A DNA stretch of 64,000 nt. It comes from Rhodospira trueperi. GTDB lineage: Bacteria > Pseudomonadota > Alphaproteobacteria > Rhodospirillales > Rhodospirillaceae. The DNA lies in assembly GCF_900101965.1 (NCBI RefSeq), contig NZ_FNAP01000013.1, positions 62,001-126,000 on the forward strand, given 5' to 3'. Made by a program: the position numbers and the translations under genes. This document shows, in pieces, positions 33,714-43,437 of the stretch (positions within the stretch are counted from its first letter, which is position 1; each line of letters starts with the position of its first letter). The notes below the pieces were generated by a model. The model worked only from the letters and a program-made list of their open reading frames with translations, was not told where the DNA came from and did no database searches.

Positions 33714-35293
33714 GGGTCCATGATCTCCGCATGATCGGGGGTGTCCAATAGCATGCCCAGGGCACGCCACAGCGGAACCCGTTCCGACAGCATATCGCGG
33801 ATGAGGTCGATCAGAAGGGCGTGGCACTGGGCCGTATCGGAGATCTTCTCGCCCTTGTGCATCACGACTTCCCCCTTCTCTTTGAAGTATGCCCACAGTT
33901 CGGGGACGAGGATTTCGGGCGCCTGTGGCCGCCCGCGCGCCAGCGCATCCAGCACAAGCGCCTCCAGACCGCCCACCGGCTGTTCGCAGCCCAGACGCGG
34001 CACCAGGACGGTGGGGCGCGTCTGTAAGCCTCCATCATGCACCGCCTCGACGGCCTGCGCCAAGGCTCGGCGGCAGGCCGCGCGCGTGGTCTCACCCGGT
34101 GCGTCAAGACTTGGGATCGCAAGGCCGCCAGACAACATCAGCGCGACGGTTTCCGGGCGATTCTGCTCGGTATTGGCGAAGGGTCCCGCCATCAGAGCGC
34201 CCAGGGGCAGGCGTTCTTCCCGCCAGAGGCGTTCGCAGGCTTCGCGGAAGGGGGCCTCCAGATCGATGCGTCCGGCCGGTACGGTCACGCGGTACGTCGC
34301 GTCCTCGGGATTGATGCCGGCGGCCAGAAGACATTCATCCAGGGTTCGGTCCCGCGCCCGCTCCGTCAGGCGGCGGGGGCCGCGCACGTAGAGGTCTTTG
34401 CGTAGAATCCGTTCCATGAAATAGTCGCGTAACGTCTCCCGCACCGATGAAACAGGAATCTCGTTCAGGGTCTCGTTTTGTTGGGGTTGGAGAAGCAGGG
34501 CCGGGAAGTTCTCATAGGGTGTCGCGCTGCCGATGTAGGTCAGGCGGGCCTGTTCCATGTCCCGCGCCACATCGGCGTGATACAGGGCCGACCAATTGGT
34601 GTTGGTGTATTCGTGCGCCAGATACGCTGGGTCGGCCTCGTCGAAGGAGTCCAGCAGGCTTTCGATCAGTTTGTTGCCGGCCAGATGCGCGGCGTCGGCA
34701 GCGTGCATGGCCTTGATCCGGGTGATCGCCTCGCCCAACCGGTGATCGCTGCGCCCGACCGACAGCGAGGCGGTCTCGTACAGCGCCCGCTGCAACACCG
34801 ACATCGAGGCGCTGCCCGGAAGCACGTTGTAGGTGATGAAGACCAGCCCCCCCGGGCGCACATGGCGCGCCAGAATGCGCTGGATGGCGAGCCTGACGGA
34901 CGGGGCCACCCAGGAATAGACGCCGTGGCAGATGACGAGATCGCAGTCGGGCAGGGCCTGCGGGTCGTCCGCGAGATCTGCGAAATCGGCGTCCAGCAGG
35001 GTGATGTTGGTCAGCCCCAGATCAGCCGCGCGCTGGCGCGCGGCGGCGATGTGGCTGGGGTTGAAATCCACGCCGACGAAATCGCAGTCGGGATAGGCGG
35101 CCGCCGCCGAGATCACCAGGTTGCCATAGCCGCACCCGAGTTCCAGAACCGCGGAGCCGGGCTGCAACGCGGGGATGTCGTAGCCGGCCAGCATGGCCGA
35201 CAGGCGCAGATAGGCGGGCGCGTACTGGGGATAGGACCGGGTCAGATAGGGCAGGTCGGTCACGTATCCATGCCCGTGTGTCGATCCGCTCAT
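33710..35293 (-). CDS. Class I SAM methyltransferase with methyltransferase-regulatory domain
   Basis: 527 aa from ATG 35293 (MSGSTHGHGYVTDLPYLTR). The N-terminal Rossmann fold has motif I VLELGCGYGNLVI, motif II FVGVDFNPSHIAAARQRA, DADFADL and CDLVICHGVYSWV. The middle (SALYHADVARDMEQARLTYIGSA) matches the regulatory domain found behind many such methyltransferases, and a C-terminal domain ends in a helical stretch. Its target is unknown. It sits between tagF and pppA and is translationally coupled to pppA, so it should belong to the T6SS operon, perhaps modifying a T6SS component. Confidence 0.85.
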   Translation of the reverse strand: MSGSTHGHGYVTDLPYLTRSYPQYAPAYLRLSAMLAGYDIPALQPGSAVLELGCGYGNLVISAAAAYPDCDFVGVDFNPSHIAAARQRAADLGLTNITLLDADFADLADDPQALPDCDLVICHGVYSWVAPSVRLAIQRILARHVRPGGLVFITYNVLPGSASMSVLQRALYETASLSVGRSDHRLGEAITRIKAMHAADAAHLAGNKLIESLLDSFDEADPAYLAHEYTNTNWSALYHADVARDMEQARLTYIGSATPYENFPALLLQPQQNETLNEIPVSSVRETLRDYFMERILRKDLYVRGPRRLTERARDRTLDECLLAAGINPEDATYRVTVPAGRIDLEAPFREACERLWREERLPLGALMAGPFANTEQNRPETVALMLSGGLAIPSLDAPGETTRAACRRALAQAVEAVHDGGLQTRPTVLVPRLGCEQPVGGLEALVLDALARGRPQAPEILVPELWAYFKEKGEVVMHKGEKISDTAQCHALLIDLIRDMLSERVPLWRALGMLLDTPDHAEIMDP

Positions 35294-35345
35294 ACGCCTG
35301 TCCCCGCGCCCGTGTCTGTCACCATCGAACCGTGTCCGCCAGCCG

Positions 35346-36071
35346 TCACGCGGCCCGCGACCATCCGGTCCAGCCCCGTGCCGCCCAGGCGCCGTCAAGG
35401 AACGCCACCGCCTGCGGCACCGGAGGCCACCCGCGTGTCCGCAGGATGCCGCCGCCGACCTGTTCGGAGCCATCGGTCCACCACAGCCCTCCCATACTAT
35501 CTTCCAGGGGGCCGCCGGCGTCCGTCATCAGCCATGCCAACCCGGTGATGGTCTCGCAGGCCTCGGCGTTGCCCAAGGGCACCCAGACACCGGGACGCGA
35601 CGACTCTCCGGCCCCGGCGGGATCGTCGGCCGTATCGGGCCAACCCCAGTCGAGGGCCTCCAGGTCGGACATCAGATCATCGGCGTCCAGCGAGTCGGAA
35701 TCCAGGGCGCGGCAGGCCAGATCCTCCAGTTGGTCCAGCAGGCTCCGGCCATGCCGTAATGCCGTCGCCAGCCTGCGGGGGCCGTCCAGCGGGGCCGTCA
35801 GGACCAGGGGGAAGTAACGCCCCACCCGGTCCACGCTGGGCACCATCACCCCCGTCTGCGCCACGCCGGCCACACCGTGCCCCAGGGCGAAGCGCCAGAC
35901 CGGTCCGGTCAAGTAGGCATCGAGCCACGCCTCCTCCCCCAGGTCGTCGCGCACGGCGGCCATCAGCGCGCTCAACCACCCGTCCCAGGCCGTGGCCAGG
36001 GCCGGGCTCATCCCGCGGCGCACGAAGTCGCCGTGCGCCGGCAGCTTGCCGTAAAACCCGAGCCCCGGCAT
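35346..36071 (-). CDS. tagF: T6SS-associated protein TagF/ImpM
   Basis: 241-aa TagF protein; starts LGFYGKLPAHGDFVRRGMSP, the family signature, and carries ALGHGVAGVAQTGVMVPSVDRVGRYFP and GGLWWTDGS. In other bacteria TagF acts as a post-translational repressor of T6SS, in Agrobacterium together with Fha and PppA. ATG 36071 directly abuts the tssM stop (36072-36074). The function is by family. Confidence 0.92.
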   Translation of the reverse strand: MPGLGFYGKLPAHGDFVRRGMSPALATAWDGWLSALMAAVRDDLGEEAWLDAYLTGPVWRFALGHGVAGVAQTGVMVPSVDRVGRYFPLVLTAPLDGPRRLATALRHGRSLLDQLEDLACRALDSDSLDADDLMSDLEALDWGWPDTADDPAGAGESSRPGVWVPLGNAEACETITGLAWLMTDAGGPLEDSMGGLWWTDGSEQVGGGILRTRGWPPVPQAVAFLDGAWAARGWTGWSRAA

Positions 36072-39000
36072 TCAGAGGTCCCCTGGGCACCGGAACGACC
36101 GGAGTTCCGGCAGGTTGAACGGATTGGTGACACTGCCCGCCCGGATCTCGAACGTCGCCGACCGCGCGCCGGACGTGAAGACGGCTCGGAAGCGGTCGCC
36201 GGTCCCGCCCTGGAGCCGGTGCCCCTGATCGAGCAGGCGGAAGAACCCCCAGGGACCGTTGAACGACTGGATGGATTGGGATCCCGGCAGGTCGGGCTGG
36301 AACGACAGCCGGGTCCGCGTGGTGGACCCCGGCCACGTCAGGCGCTGCGTCGAGATCGGACCATGGGCATACCCCACCGTTTGGCCGTCGATTTCCAGGA
36401 TCACGCTGTTGGCGCTGTTGTCGAGGGCCACGGGTGTGACCTCGAACGAGACGGAAAGCTGCGAGCCGCCGGTCGGGAAGAAGGCATCGCGGATGGCCGC
36501 GGCCCGCTCGAACTGGGCCAGGGTGGCCCGCGACAGTCCCAGATCCAGCCCATTGTGTCGACGGCTGCGCCACGGCTTGGACGACATGTCCACATAGGGC
36601 AGCAGGTTCTGACGGAAGAACGAGTCGATCATGCCGTTCGGCGCGAACAGACGCGCGAAATCGGCCAGCGCGACCTCATTTCCGGCGCCCGACGCGAACG
36701 GATAGCGGCCCTGAATGGCCTCCCGGCAGAAGGGCAGGATCTCGGCGCTCCAGCCCCCGCTCAGGGTTTCGCGCGTGCTGCTGACGGCGACCGTCTGCCC
36801 GCCCGATGCGATCTGGGTGAGCCAGCCCGACAGCGGTGCCGGCACCTGTCCGGCCTCGGTCTCCAGCCGGCGAATGGTGTCGACGGCGGCGCCGCCGCCA
36901 CCGCCACCGCCCCCGGCCGTGAGTGCGGCAAGGTTCCCCCCGCTGTCGGACACGCGTCGAAGCTCGCTGTAGGCTCGGTCAAGCTGATCGATCAGTCCGT
37001 CAAGGGGCGGGGAGCCGCCGTCCATGGCCAGGACATAGTCATGGAGCCGGCGGAAGCGGTCGTTGACAAACTGCCCGGGCAGGGTCTGGTCCTGGGCGCC
37101 GCCACCGGAAGCGGCACTGCCGCCGCCGCCACCCCCGGCCAAGCCGGAGTCGGAGAAGATGCCGGCTAGCCGCTCGACCGTTGACAGCGCGCCGGAGCCC
37201 AGACCCAGGGCCTGGGTGACCTGACGGGCCTGCCCGGCCGCCGACTCCACGGCTTCCGCCTGTTGGCCCGGCGATCCTCCGCCAAGGTTCGACAAATCGG
37301 CGATGCCGCCCGTGCCCTGTTCCTCGGGGCGCGCCAGACGGGTCTGGTTGGCGACCTCCGTCAACAGATTGCGCAGCGGCGAGTTGGCCCCGGACAGCAG
37401 GCTCAGAACCTCGGTCGCGTCGCCGGCCGTATTGAACGGCACCAGCACGATGTCGCCCAGGAGCGCATCCCACGTCGCGACATAATCGTCCATGTACAAC
37501 GCGGCGAGGTCCCGCTCCAGGCGGCGGATCTGCTCGTCCTGAAGCGCTTCGTTCTGGCCCAGGACCCAGCTTTCCCCGGCCACTTCGCGCGAGACGTCCA
37601 CCAGCATCGGCAGGAAGACGGTGTGGAAGCCGGTGTAGGTGTAGAAGCCGTCCACGCCCTCATCCAGATCGGCGCCCGAGCGGCGGGCGAAGACCCGCTG
37701 CGCGGACGGTCCGGCGGCGTCGAGAATGCTCCAGTCCGGCAGGGCCTTGGCTTCGCGGCTGTTCTGGATCAGGGCATAGGCCCGTTCGGCGAGGGGCTGG
37801 CGCTTCAGGGTTTCGCGGGTGCGCTCGACCAGGGCGCCGTCCAGCGGCATGACCGTGGGCACGCCGTTCATCAGGGCCGCCACATGGGCATCGAGGTCCG
37901 CGCGCATGGCCTCGTTGCGCTGTCCGGGATAGCGCTGCCGCGCATCCAGGATCGCCCATTGCCGGAACAGGTTCTCGTCCAGCGGCCCTCTGCCGCCGAC
38001 CATCAGGTAAAGCTTCAGGAGGCTGTACAGCGTCTCGGTTTCCTGGGCCTCCATCAGCATGTCGCGCAGACGGTAGGTCAGGCGTGGCAGCAGGAGTCCG
38101 TCCAGCGCCTTGGCGTAGGCGGCCTGGGTCTGCTGCGCTAGTTTCTCGCCCTGGTACAGGCCGAATCCGGACCCGGTCGGGCGGGGTTCGTCGCGGTGCG
38201 CGTAGCCGGTGGGCAGATCGCGCACGGTGGCAAGGGGCGGTATGATCGGCGGCAAGTCGGCGGAGTCCACCACCACCGTGTCCCCGTCGCTTCCCAGAAC
38301 GGCCTGGACCTGGGTGCGGTAGGTGTCGACTCCGGCGCGAACCCGCTCCATCAGGTCCAGGTTGACCAGAGTGCTCCAGGTCCACAGGCCGACCGCGCCG
38401 CCAAGCACAAGGACGGAGGTTGCCAGCGCGGCGATGCGGGTCCATTTCTGGCGCAGTTCGGCGCGGCGGTTGCGGCCCACAAGGCCGGCCTCGCGGAACA
38501 GCACCTCGCGCAGCAGGCGGGTCAGGAAGAAGCTGCGGCCTTGTCCCCGGAAGGCACCGAACTTGGCCGGCGGCACGCCAAAGCGCCCGGCCAGCCCGGC
38601 CATGACGCGGTCGATGGGCGTGCCGTCCTGCGTGCCGCTGGTGAAGTAGACGCCGCGCAGCAGGATCGGATCCTCATAGCGGCCGGCGCGGAACGCCTCC
38701 TCCAGCACCTGCATGACCGGATCGCGCAAAGCCGCGACCTGCAACGGGAATCCGGCGATCAGGCCGGCGCGGGCGTAGTCGTCTTCCTGTTGCAGGCGGT
38801 TCAGGCGGCGCTGCTCCAGGCGCTCCATCAGCAGGTCAAGCTCGTCGGGGAACAGGTCCAGCGGATCGGTTCCGGTCCCTGGCTTGCCGGTTTCCGCCGG
38901 GAAGGTCATGCCCCAGACCTGGGCGCGCTCGTCGCGCCGCATGTCGGCGAAGAATTCCATGAAGCCGGCCACCAGATCGGCCTTGGTCAGCATGACGTAG

Positions 39001-39788
39001 ACCGGCAGGCGCAGCCCCAGGCGGTCATACAGCTCGGAGATGCGCTTGCGGATGGCCAGGGCGTGAGTGCGACGCTCCGCTTCGGAGACCGTCATGATGT
39101 CCGACAGGCTGATGGCCACGATCAGCCCGTTGACCGGCTGGCGCGGCCGGGCCTTGCGCAGAATGCCCAGGAAGCCGTCCCAAGCGGCGGCGTCCACCCC
39201 GGCGTCGGAATCCTGGGTGGTGTAGCGGCCAGCCGTGTCCAGCAGCACGGCCTCGTCCGTGAACCACCAGTCGCAGTTACGGGTGCCGCCGGCGCCGGAG
39301 ACCTTGGCCTTGCCTGGCTCGGTGCCCAACGGAAAGCCCAGACCGGAGTTCATCAGCGCCGTGGTCTTGCCCGACCCAGGCGGGCCGATGATCATGTACC
39401 AGGGCAGCTCGTAGAGATAGGCCCGGCCGCTCTTTCCATCCTTCCGGCGCATGCGCTGCAGTTCGCCCAGCGCGGACTGCAGGCCCTTGCGTAGCGATTC
39501 CACCTCTGGCCCGGCGTCGGCCGCCGCACCGGTTTCGGCGTTCTCGGCCATGCCTTCGGTCAGCGCCGCCTGCCGCTTCCTCCGGCGCAGGATCCCGACC
39601 ACCACGAAGCCGGCCCAGATGACCAGCAGGATCAGCGCCCCCAGCAGGCGCGCCGCGACGCCCTCAAGGGGTCTGACGGAGCCGATGGCGACCAGCGGGC
39701 CGATGAACCAGATCAGGACGATCAGGAACAGGGTTCCGATCAGTCCAAGGAACCAGCCTCGCGTCAGGATGGAGAGGATCTTGCTCAC
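36072..39788 (-). CDS. tssM: T6SS inner-membrane protein TssM (IcmF)
   Basis: Core of the T6SS membrane complex, spanning inner membrane and periplasm. 1238 aa. TM1 about 12-34 and TM2 about 46-66, a cytoplasmic NTPase domain with Walker A GPPGSGKT (135-142) and LLDTAGRYTTQ as G3-like motif, TM3 (TSVLVLGGAVGLWTWS, about 455-475), then a long periplasmic region including a Gly-rich run and the C-terminal ImcF/TssM domain (LTWPGSTTRTRLSF). The intact Walker A suggests an ATPase-active form. Partner genes tssL, tssJ lie upstream in the same operon. Confidence 0.97.
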   Translation of the reverse strand: MSKILSILTRGWFLGLIGTLFLIVLIWFIGPLVAIGSVRPLEGVAARLLGALILLVIWAGFVVVGILRRRKRQAALTEGMAENAETGAAADAGPEVESLRKGLQSALGELQRMRRKDGKSGRAYLYELPWYMIIGPPGSGKTTALMNSGLGFPLGTEPGKAKVSGAGGTRNCDWWFTDEAVLLDTAGRYTTQDSDAGVDAAAWDGFLGILRKARPRQPVNGLIVAISLSDIMTVSEAERRTHALAIRKRISELYDRLGLRLPVYVMLTKADLVAGFMEFFADMRRDERAQVWGMTFPAETGKPGTGTDPLDLFPDELDLLMERLEQRRLNRLQQEDDYARAGLIAGFPLQVAALRDPVMQVLEEAFRAGRYEDPILLRGVYFTSGTQDGTPIDRVMAGLAGRFGVPPAKFGAFRGQGRSFFLTRLLREVLFREAGLVGRNRRAELRQKWTRIAALATSVLVLGGAVGLWTWSTLVNLDLMERVRAGVDTYRTQVQAVLGSDGDTVVVDSADLPPIIPPLATVRDLPTGYAHRDEPRPTGSGFGLYQGEKLAQQTQAAYAKALDGLLLPRLTYRLRDMLMEAQETETLYSLLKLYLMVGGRGPLDENLFRQWAILDARQRYPGQRNEAMRADLDAHVAALMNGVPTVMPLDGALVERTRETLKRQPLAERAYALIQNSREAKALPDWSILDAAGPSAQRVFARRSGADLDEGVDGFYTYTGFHTVFLPMLVDVSREVAGESWVLGQNEALQDEQIRRLERDLAALYMDDYVATWDALLGDIVLVPFNTAGDATEVLSLLSGANSPLRNLLTEVANQTRLARPEEQGTGGIADLSNLGGGSPGQQAEAVESAAGQARQVTQALGLGSGALSTVERLAGIFSDSGLAGGGGGGSAASGGGAQDQTLPGQFVNDRFRRLHDYVLAMDGGSPPLDGLIDQLDRAYSELRRVSDSGGNLAALTAGGGGGGGGAAVDTIRRLETEAGQVPAPLSGWLTQIASGGQTVAVSSTRETLSGGWSAEILPFCREAIQGRYPFASGAGNEVALADFARLFAPNGMIDSFFRQNLLPYVDMSSKPWRSRRHNGLDLGLSRATLAQFERAAAIRDAFFPTGGSQLSVSFEVTPVALDNSANSVILEIDGQTVGYAHGPISTQRLTWPGSTTRTRLSFQPDLPGSQSIQSFNGPWGFFRLLDQGHRLQGGTGDRFRAVFTSGARSATFEIRAGSVTNPFNLPELRSFRCPGDL

Positions 39789-39854
39789 GGTCGGTATCCG
39801 TTTGTCTTCTCGAACCGGCCAACGGGCGCGCGACCATCGCCGCGCGCCCCGGCC

Positions 39855-41339
39855 TCAGGAACCCTGCTTGACGAGCAGGACATCGGTGCGTCGGTTGGCC
39901 TCGCGGCCTTCCGGCGTGCTGTTGTCGGCGATCGGCTCGGTGGCGGCCTTGGCCTCCACGCTCAGGCGATCAGGTTTGTCCAGGTCCGCAGCGATCAGAT
40001 CCCGGACGGCCTGGGCGCGCGCCAGCGACAGGTCGTAGTTGGACGGGAAGCGCACCGTGCGGATCGGCACGTTGTCGGTGTGGCCCTGGATGATGACCTT
40101 GCCGGGTTCGTCATTGAGCGCCAGCCCGACCCGGTTCAGGACGGAGTGGAACCGCTCGCTGACGGTGGCGGAGCCGGACGGGAACATGCCGCGCGCCATC
40201 AGCCGCACGGTGATGACCCGCGCGTCCTCAAGCACCGACACCAAGCCGTCCTCGATCTCCTGTTCGAGGAACCCGCTTACGCGCTCGATCTGGCTTTCCT
40301 CGGCCACCTCGGGCGGCGGAGGTGGTGTCGGCGGTGGCGGTTCGGTGACCTGTTCGATGACGATGGCGCCGCTGGGCGGAAGACCGGCGAAGGCCCCGTA
40401 CAGGTCATCGCTCTTGGTGTTGAGCCACCACGAGAAAGCCACGAAGAGCAGAACCAGAAGGGCCGCCGTCGCGCTGGCGATGACCCACACGGGGATCAGC
40501 GAGGCGACGGGGCGATGACCCGTTTCGGCGCCGCGCCAGTGCGGCGACAGTTCCTCCGGCGGTTCGCCCCGGATGTCGAGCAAGAGGCGGTACAGGCCGT
40601 CGCGCTTGCGCCGGTGCTCGCTGCGGCCGCGGTCCAGCACCCGCAACTCGCCCTCGAAACCGAGCGAGAGGCAGAGGTAAATCAACTCCAGGACACGCCC
40701 GTTGCGGCCCGGGTTCTCACTCATCCGATTGAGAAGGCTGTAGAAACGCTTGCCGCCGTAGGCCTCGCCGTGGAAGCACAGGGTCATGCCCTCGCGCGAC
40801 CAGATCGACCCGCTACCCCACGGCGTGTTCAGGACGATGTCGTCCATGGTGGCCGACAGCACATAGTGCGCGGTGCGGTGCTGGTCCTCGGGCAGGTCCG
40901 TCTTCTTCAGCCGGCGGTTGAAGGCCTCGAATTCCTCCATCACCCGATCCCGCAGGGCGTCCGGGTCACGGTGTGTGCCGCCCAGGCGCAGGCGGGCGAT
41001 CAGGCTGAGCAGGGGCGAGGCGGCGGCAACCACGGGATTGTGACGGGAGCGCTCGGCCAGATCGGCGGCGATGTCTCCCACCGGGGCGGCTGAAGCCGTC
41101 CCGCGCGATCCCCCGGACCCGGCGGAGCGCCGGGAGGGTGCCGGATCGGGTTCGTCATCGAACGCGGCCGGCTCTGGCGGGCGCGGTGCCTGTCGGCGAC
41201 CGGCGGACGGCGCGGGCGCGGCGGGCCGGCCGCCCCCGGTGCCCCCGGGTGACGACCGCCGGGCCGGCGACGGCCGGATCACCGTGCGTTCGATGTCCCC
41301 CGGCTCGCTGAACGGATCCTTGTTGTCGTCATCGGCCAT
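39855..41339 (-). CDS. tssL: T6SS TssL (DotU) with C-terminal OmpA-like peptidoglycan-binding domain
   Basis: 494-aa extended TssL. A charged, proline-rich cytoplasmic tail opens with DPFSEPGDIERTVIRPSPAR. The DotU core follows (NPVVAAASPLLSLIARLR, DDIVLNTPWG), then one transmembrane helix (VWVIASATAALLVLLFVAFSWW), a Pro-rich linker, and an OmpA-type domain (IQGHTDNVPIRT, SLARAQAVRDLI, RRTDVLL). T19 in ERTVIRP matches in position and context the regulatory phosphothreonine of Agrobacterium TssL that recruits Fha. Anchors the complex to cell wall without a separate TagL. Confidence 0.96.
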   Translation of the reverse strand: MADDDNKDPFSEPGDIERTVIRPSPARRSSPGGTGGGRPAAPAPSAGRRQAPRPPEPAAFDDEPDPAPSRRSAGSGGSRGTASAAPVGDIAADLAERSRHNPVVAAASPLLSLIARLRLGGTHRDPDALRDRVMEEFEAFNRRLKKTDLPEDQHRTAHYVLSATMDDIVLNTPWGSGSIWSREGMTLCFHGEAYGGKRFYSLLNRMSENPGRNGRVLELIYLCLSLGFEGELRVLDRGRSEHRRKRDGLYRLLLDIRGEPPEELSPHWRGAETGHRPVASLIPVWVIASATAALLVLLFVAFSWWLNTKSDDLYGAFAGLPPSGAIVIEQVTEPPPPTPPPPPEVAEESQIERVSGFLEQEIEDGLVSVLEDARVITVRLMARGMFPSGSATVSERFHSVLNRVGLALNDEPGKVIIQGHTDNVPIRTVRFPSNYDLSLARAQAVRDLIAADLDKPDRLSVEAKAATEPIADNSTPEGREANRRTDVLLVKQGS

Positions 41340-41411
41340 CGTTGTCCGCCTTTACCACCATCCGCGCCACCATCCGTGCCATGTCCGCCGTCCCGTCGGT
41401 CCCGACGGTTT

Positions 41412-42746
41412 CTACTGCCGGATCGCCCACAGTTCCATTTCAATGCCGGGGTAATCGCCCCCGATATGAATGCCGATCCCGCCCGACGTTGCCAGCCGGC
41501 GCCAGAACTCCCCGGTCTTGTCGAGTTCGAAGTACACGAAGTCGGCGTGATAGGGGATCTGGCGCGGCGCGACCGCCAGCGGGTTGGCGTCCACGCCCGG
41601 CAGCGCCGAGTTGACCAGTTGGCGGATGTCCTCCACCGGCCCGATCTTGACCTGATGCGGGAAGTGCCGGCGCAGCACCTCGGGCGAAACATCGGCCTTG
41701 ACCGCCAGCACGAACACCGCCTGATTGAGCAGGCTGCGGTCGTTGATGGCGGATACCAGAACGCCCGAGCGGGTGGCCCGCAGTTCGAGCTGGATCGCGG
41801 TCTGCTCCAGCACCGCGCTGAGCGAGTGGCGCAGGTCGGCGATCACCGGCTCGAAGGTCTCCCGCAAGGCATCATGGCGGTACGGCGGGAACTTTGCCGG
41901 GCGGCGCGACTGCGCCGCGAACGTGGACAGTTCACCGGCCATCTCCAGGCACAGCGCATAGAACCGTTCCGGATGGACGTCTCCGCTGGTGGCCCAGTGG
42001 GTCAGAAGGGGTTCGTATCGGTTGGTGGCCTGCAACAGCAGGAAATCGGAGATTTCCGCCACACCCTTGGTCCCGGACTGGGACAGGCGGGCGGCCAGGG
42101 CCTCGCCCCGGTGGTGCAGCAGACCCTGCAACTCCGTCATCACGGCGAACAGCGGCCGCGCCGCCCGGCACACCAGGGCGGAGGGGATATACTCGTTCTC
42201 CAGCTTGACACGTCCGTCGGCGTCAACGCTGGCGACCCGCGCCAAGCCCAGGCTGGCATAACCGGCCCGATCCTCGCCTTCCAGACGGAAGCGCAGACGC
42301 TGTCGGCCGACCTGGATGGTCGCGGTCACATCCGATCCGGCGATGTCATCCACCGATTCGTAGTCTTCCGCCATGAAGCGCGCGGTGGCCTCGCCCCGGG
42401 CATCAAGCGCCATTTCCGACAGGCCCGGGCGGCGCAGCGGCAGGGTCAGGAAGATCTCGGCCCCCCGGGCCTTTTCCGTGAGTTCCAGGGGAGGCGGCGT
42501 GTCGGCCTCGTCGGGGATGGAGAACGGCGTGCCATCGGGCATGACGCCCCGGCACTCGATCACCGCGAAGCGGCCGGTCTCCAGCAATTCGGCATCCACC
42601 GACAGCGCGGTGATGCCCCAGGGCGCCGGCATCATGTCGGCGGTGCGGTCGCGCACCAACCCCTCGACGTAGCGATCCGCCTGCTGGAAGTGCTGGGCCC
42701 GCAGGAACATGCCCTCGGACCAGACCACCCTGTTACGCCAACCCAT
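41412..42746 (-). CDS. tssK: T6SS baseplate protein TssK
   Basis: 444-aa baseplate adaptor that connects the TssE/F/G wedge to TssL/TssM. Starts with the characteristic RNRVVWSEGMFLRAQHFQQADRY and carries the mid-domain LRATRSGVLVSAINDRSLLNQAVFVLAVKADVSPE and C-terminal HADFVYFELDKTGEFWRRLA. Length normal. Between tssJ and tssL. Confidence 0.96.
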   Translation of the reverse strand: MGWRNRVVWSEGMFLRAQHFQQADRYVEGLVRDRTADMMPAPWGITALSVDAELLETGRFAVIECRGVMPDGTPFSIPDEADTPPPLELTEKARGAEIFLTLPLRRPGLSEMALDARGEATARFMAEDYESVDDIAGSDVTATIQVGRQRLRFRLEGEDRAGYASLGLARVASVDADGRVKLENEYIPSALVCRAARPLFAVMTELQGLLHHRGEALAARLSQSGTKGVAEISDFLLLQATNRYEPLLTHWATSGDVHPERFYALCLEMAGELSTFAAQSRRPAKFPPYRHDALRETFEPVIADLRHSLSAVLEQTAIQLELRATRSGVLVSAINDRSLLNQAVFVLAVKADVSPEVLRRHFPHQVKIGPVEDIRQLVNSALPGVDANPLAVAPRQIPYHADFVYFELDKTGEFWRRLATSGGIGIHIGGDYPGIEMELWAIRQ

Positions 42747-42807
42747 GCCGTCCCCCGACCCTGTCCGTGCCGCTTGCCATGTCTCCTCCGTGTCCGGGTC
42801 GCGTTGC

Positions 42808-43374
42808 CTAGCCGGCGTCCGGAGATTCCTCCAGATTCAAATGCGCGCTTGGCGCCGTGCCAGTCGTCAGGGTTACGCCCCGCTGTCCCATCTGAACGGT
42901 GATCGCGTTCTGTGTGTTCGGTTGCAGTCGCGCGACGGAGCGCCAGACGGCGTTATCGAGATCGCGATAGGCGGCGACAATACCCACATACGTCTCGCCC
43001 GCCTGCGCCGTGCGCTGGATCGACACGCCCTGGCCCGGACGGACGATCATCTGCTGATGGGCGGACAGTTCCTGGCCGAGAGCCGCTTCCGGCTGCTCGG
43101 TCAACTGGAAGAAGTCGCCCGACTGAAACGCGGTGGCGGCGCGCAGCCAGTAGACATGCACCTGAACCGGCGCCGGCTGGCCCATGGGATCCATGTTGAC
43201 GGTGTTGTCCGCGTTGATCGACAGGACAACCGTGGTCGGTGGCGGTGGTGGCGGCGGTGCGCTGGCGCATGCACTCAGCGCGAGGGGGGCGACCAGACCG
43301 ACGCCCAGCAGTCCAAGAATGCGTCCGGTAACGGACCGGCGCGTCCACCGGCCGGCCTTTCTGATCACGTTCAT
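42808..43374 (-). CDS. tssJ: T6SS outer-membrane lipoprotein TssJ
   Basis: 188-aa lipoprotein from ATG 43374 (GGGAG about 9 nt upstream; a GTG 15 bp further up is possible). The signal peptide ends in the lipobox LSAC (C36), followed by a Pro run. The beta-sandwich domain includes VQVHVYWLRAATAFQSGDFF and GETYVGIVAAYRDLDNAVWR. Docks on the periplasmic tip of TssM. Confidence 0.93.
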   Translation of the reverse strand: MNVIRKAGRWTRRSVTGRILGLLGVGLVAPLALSACASAPPPPPPPTTVVLSINADNTVNMDPMGQPAPVQVHVYWLRAATAFQSGDFFQLTEQPEAALGQELSAHQQMIVRPGQGVSIQRTAQAGETYVGIVAAYRDLDNAVWRSVARLQPNTQNAITVQMGQRGVTLTTGTAPSAHLNLEESPDAG

Positions 43375-43437
43375 CACCTTGTCTCCCACCTGTATTCTGT
43401 GAGTGCCGGGGATCGTAGCGCTCTCGCGCTGTCCATG

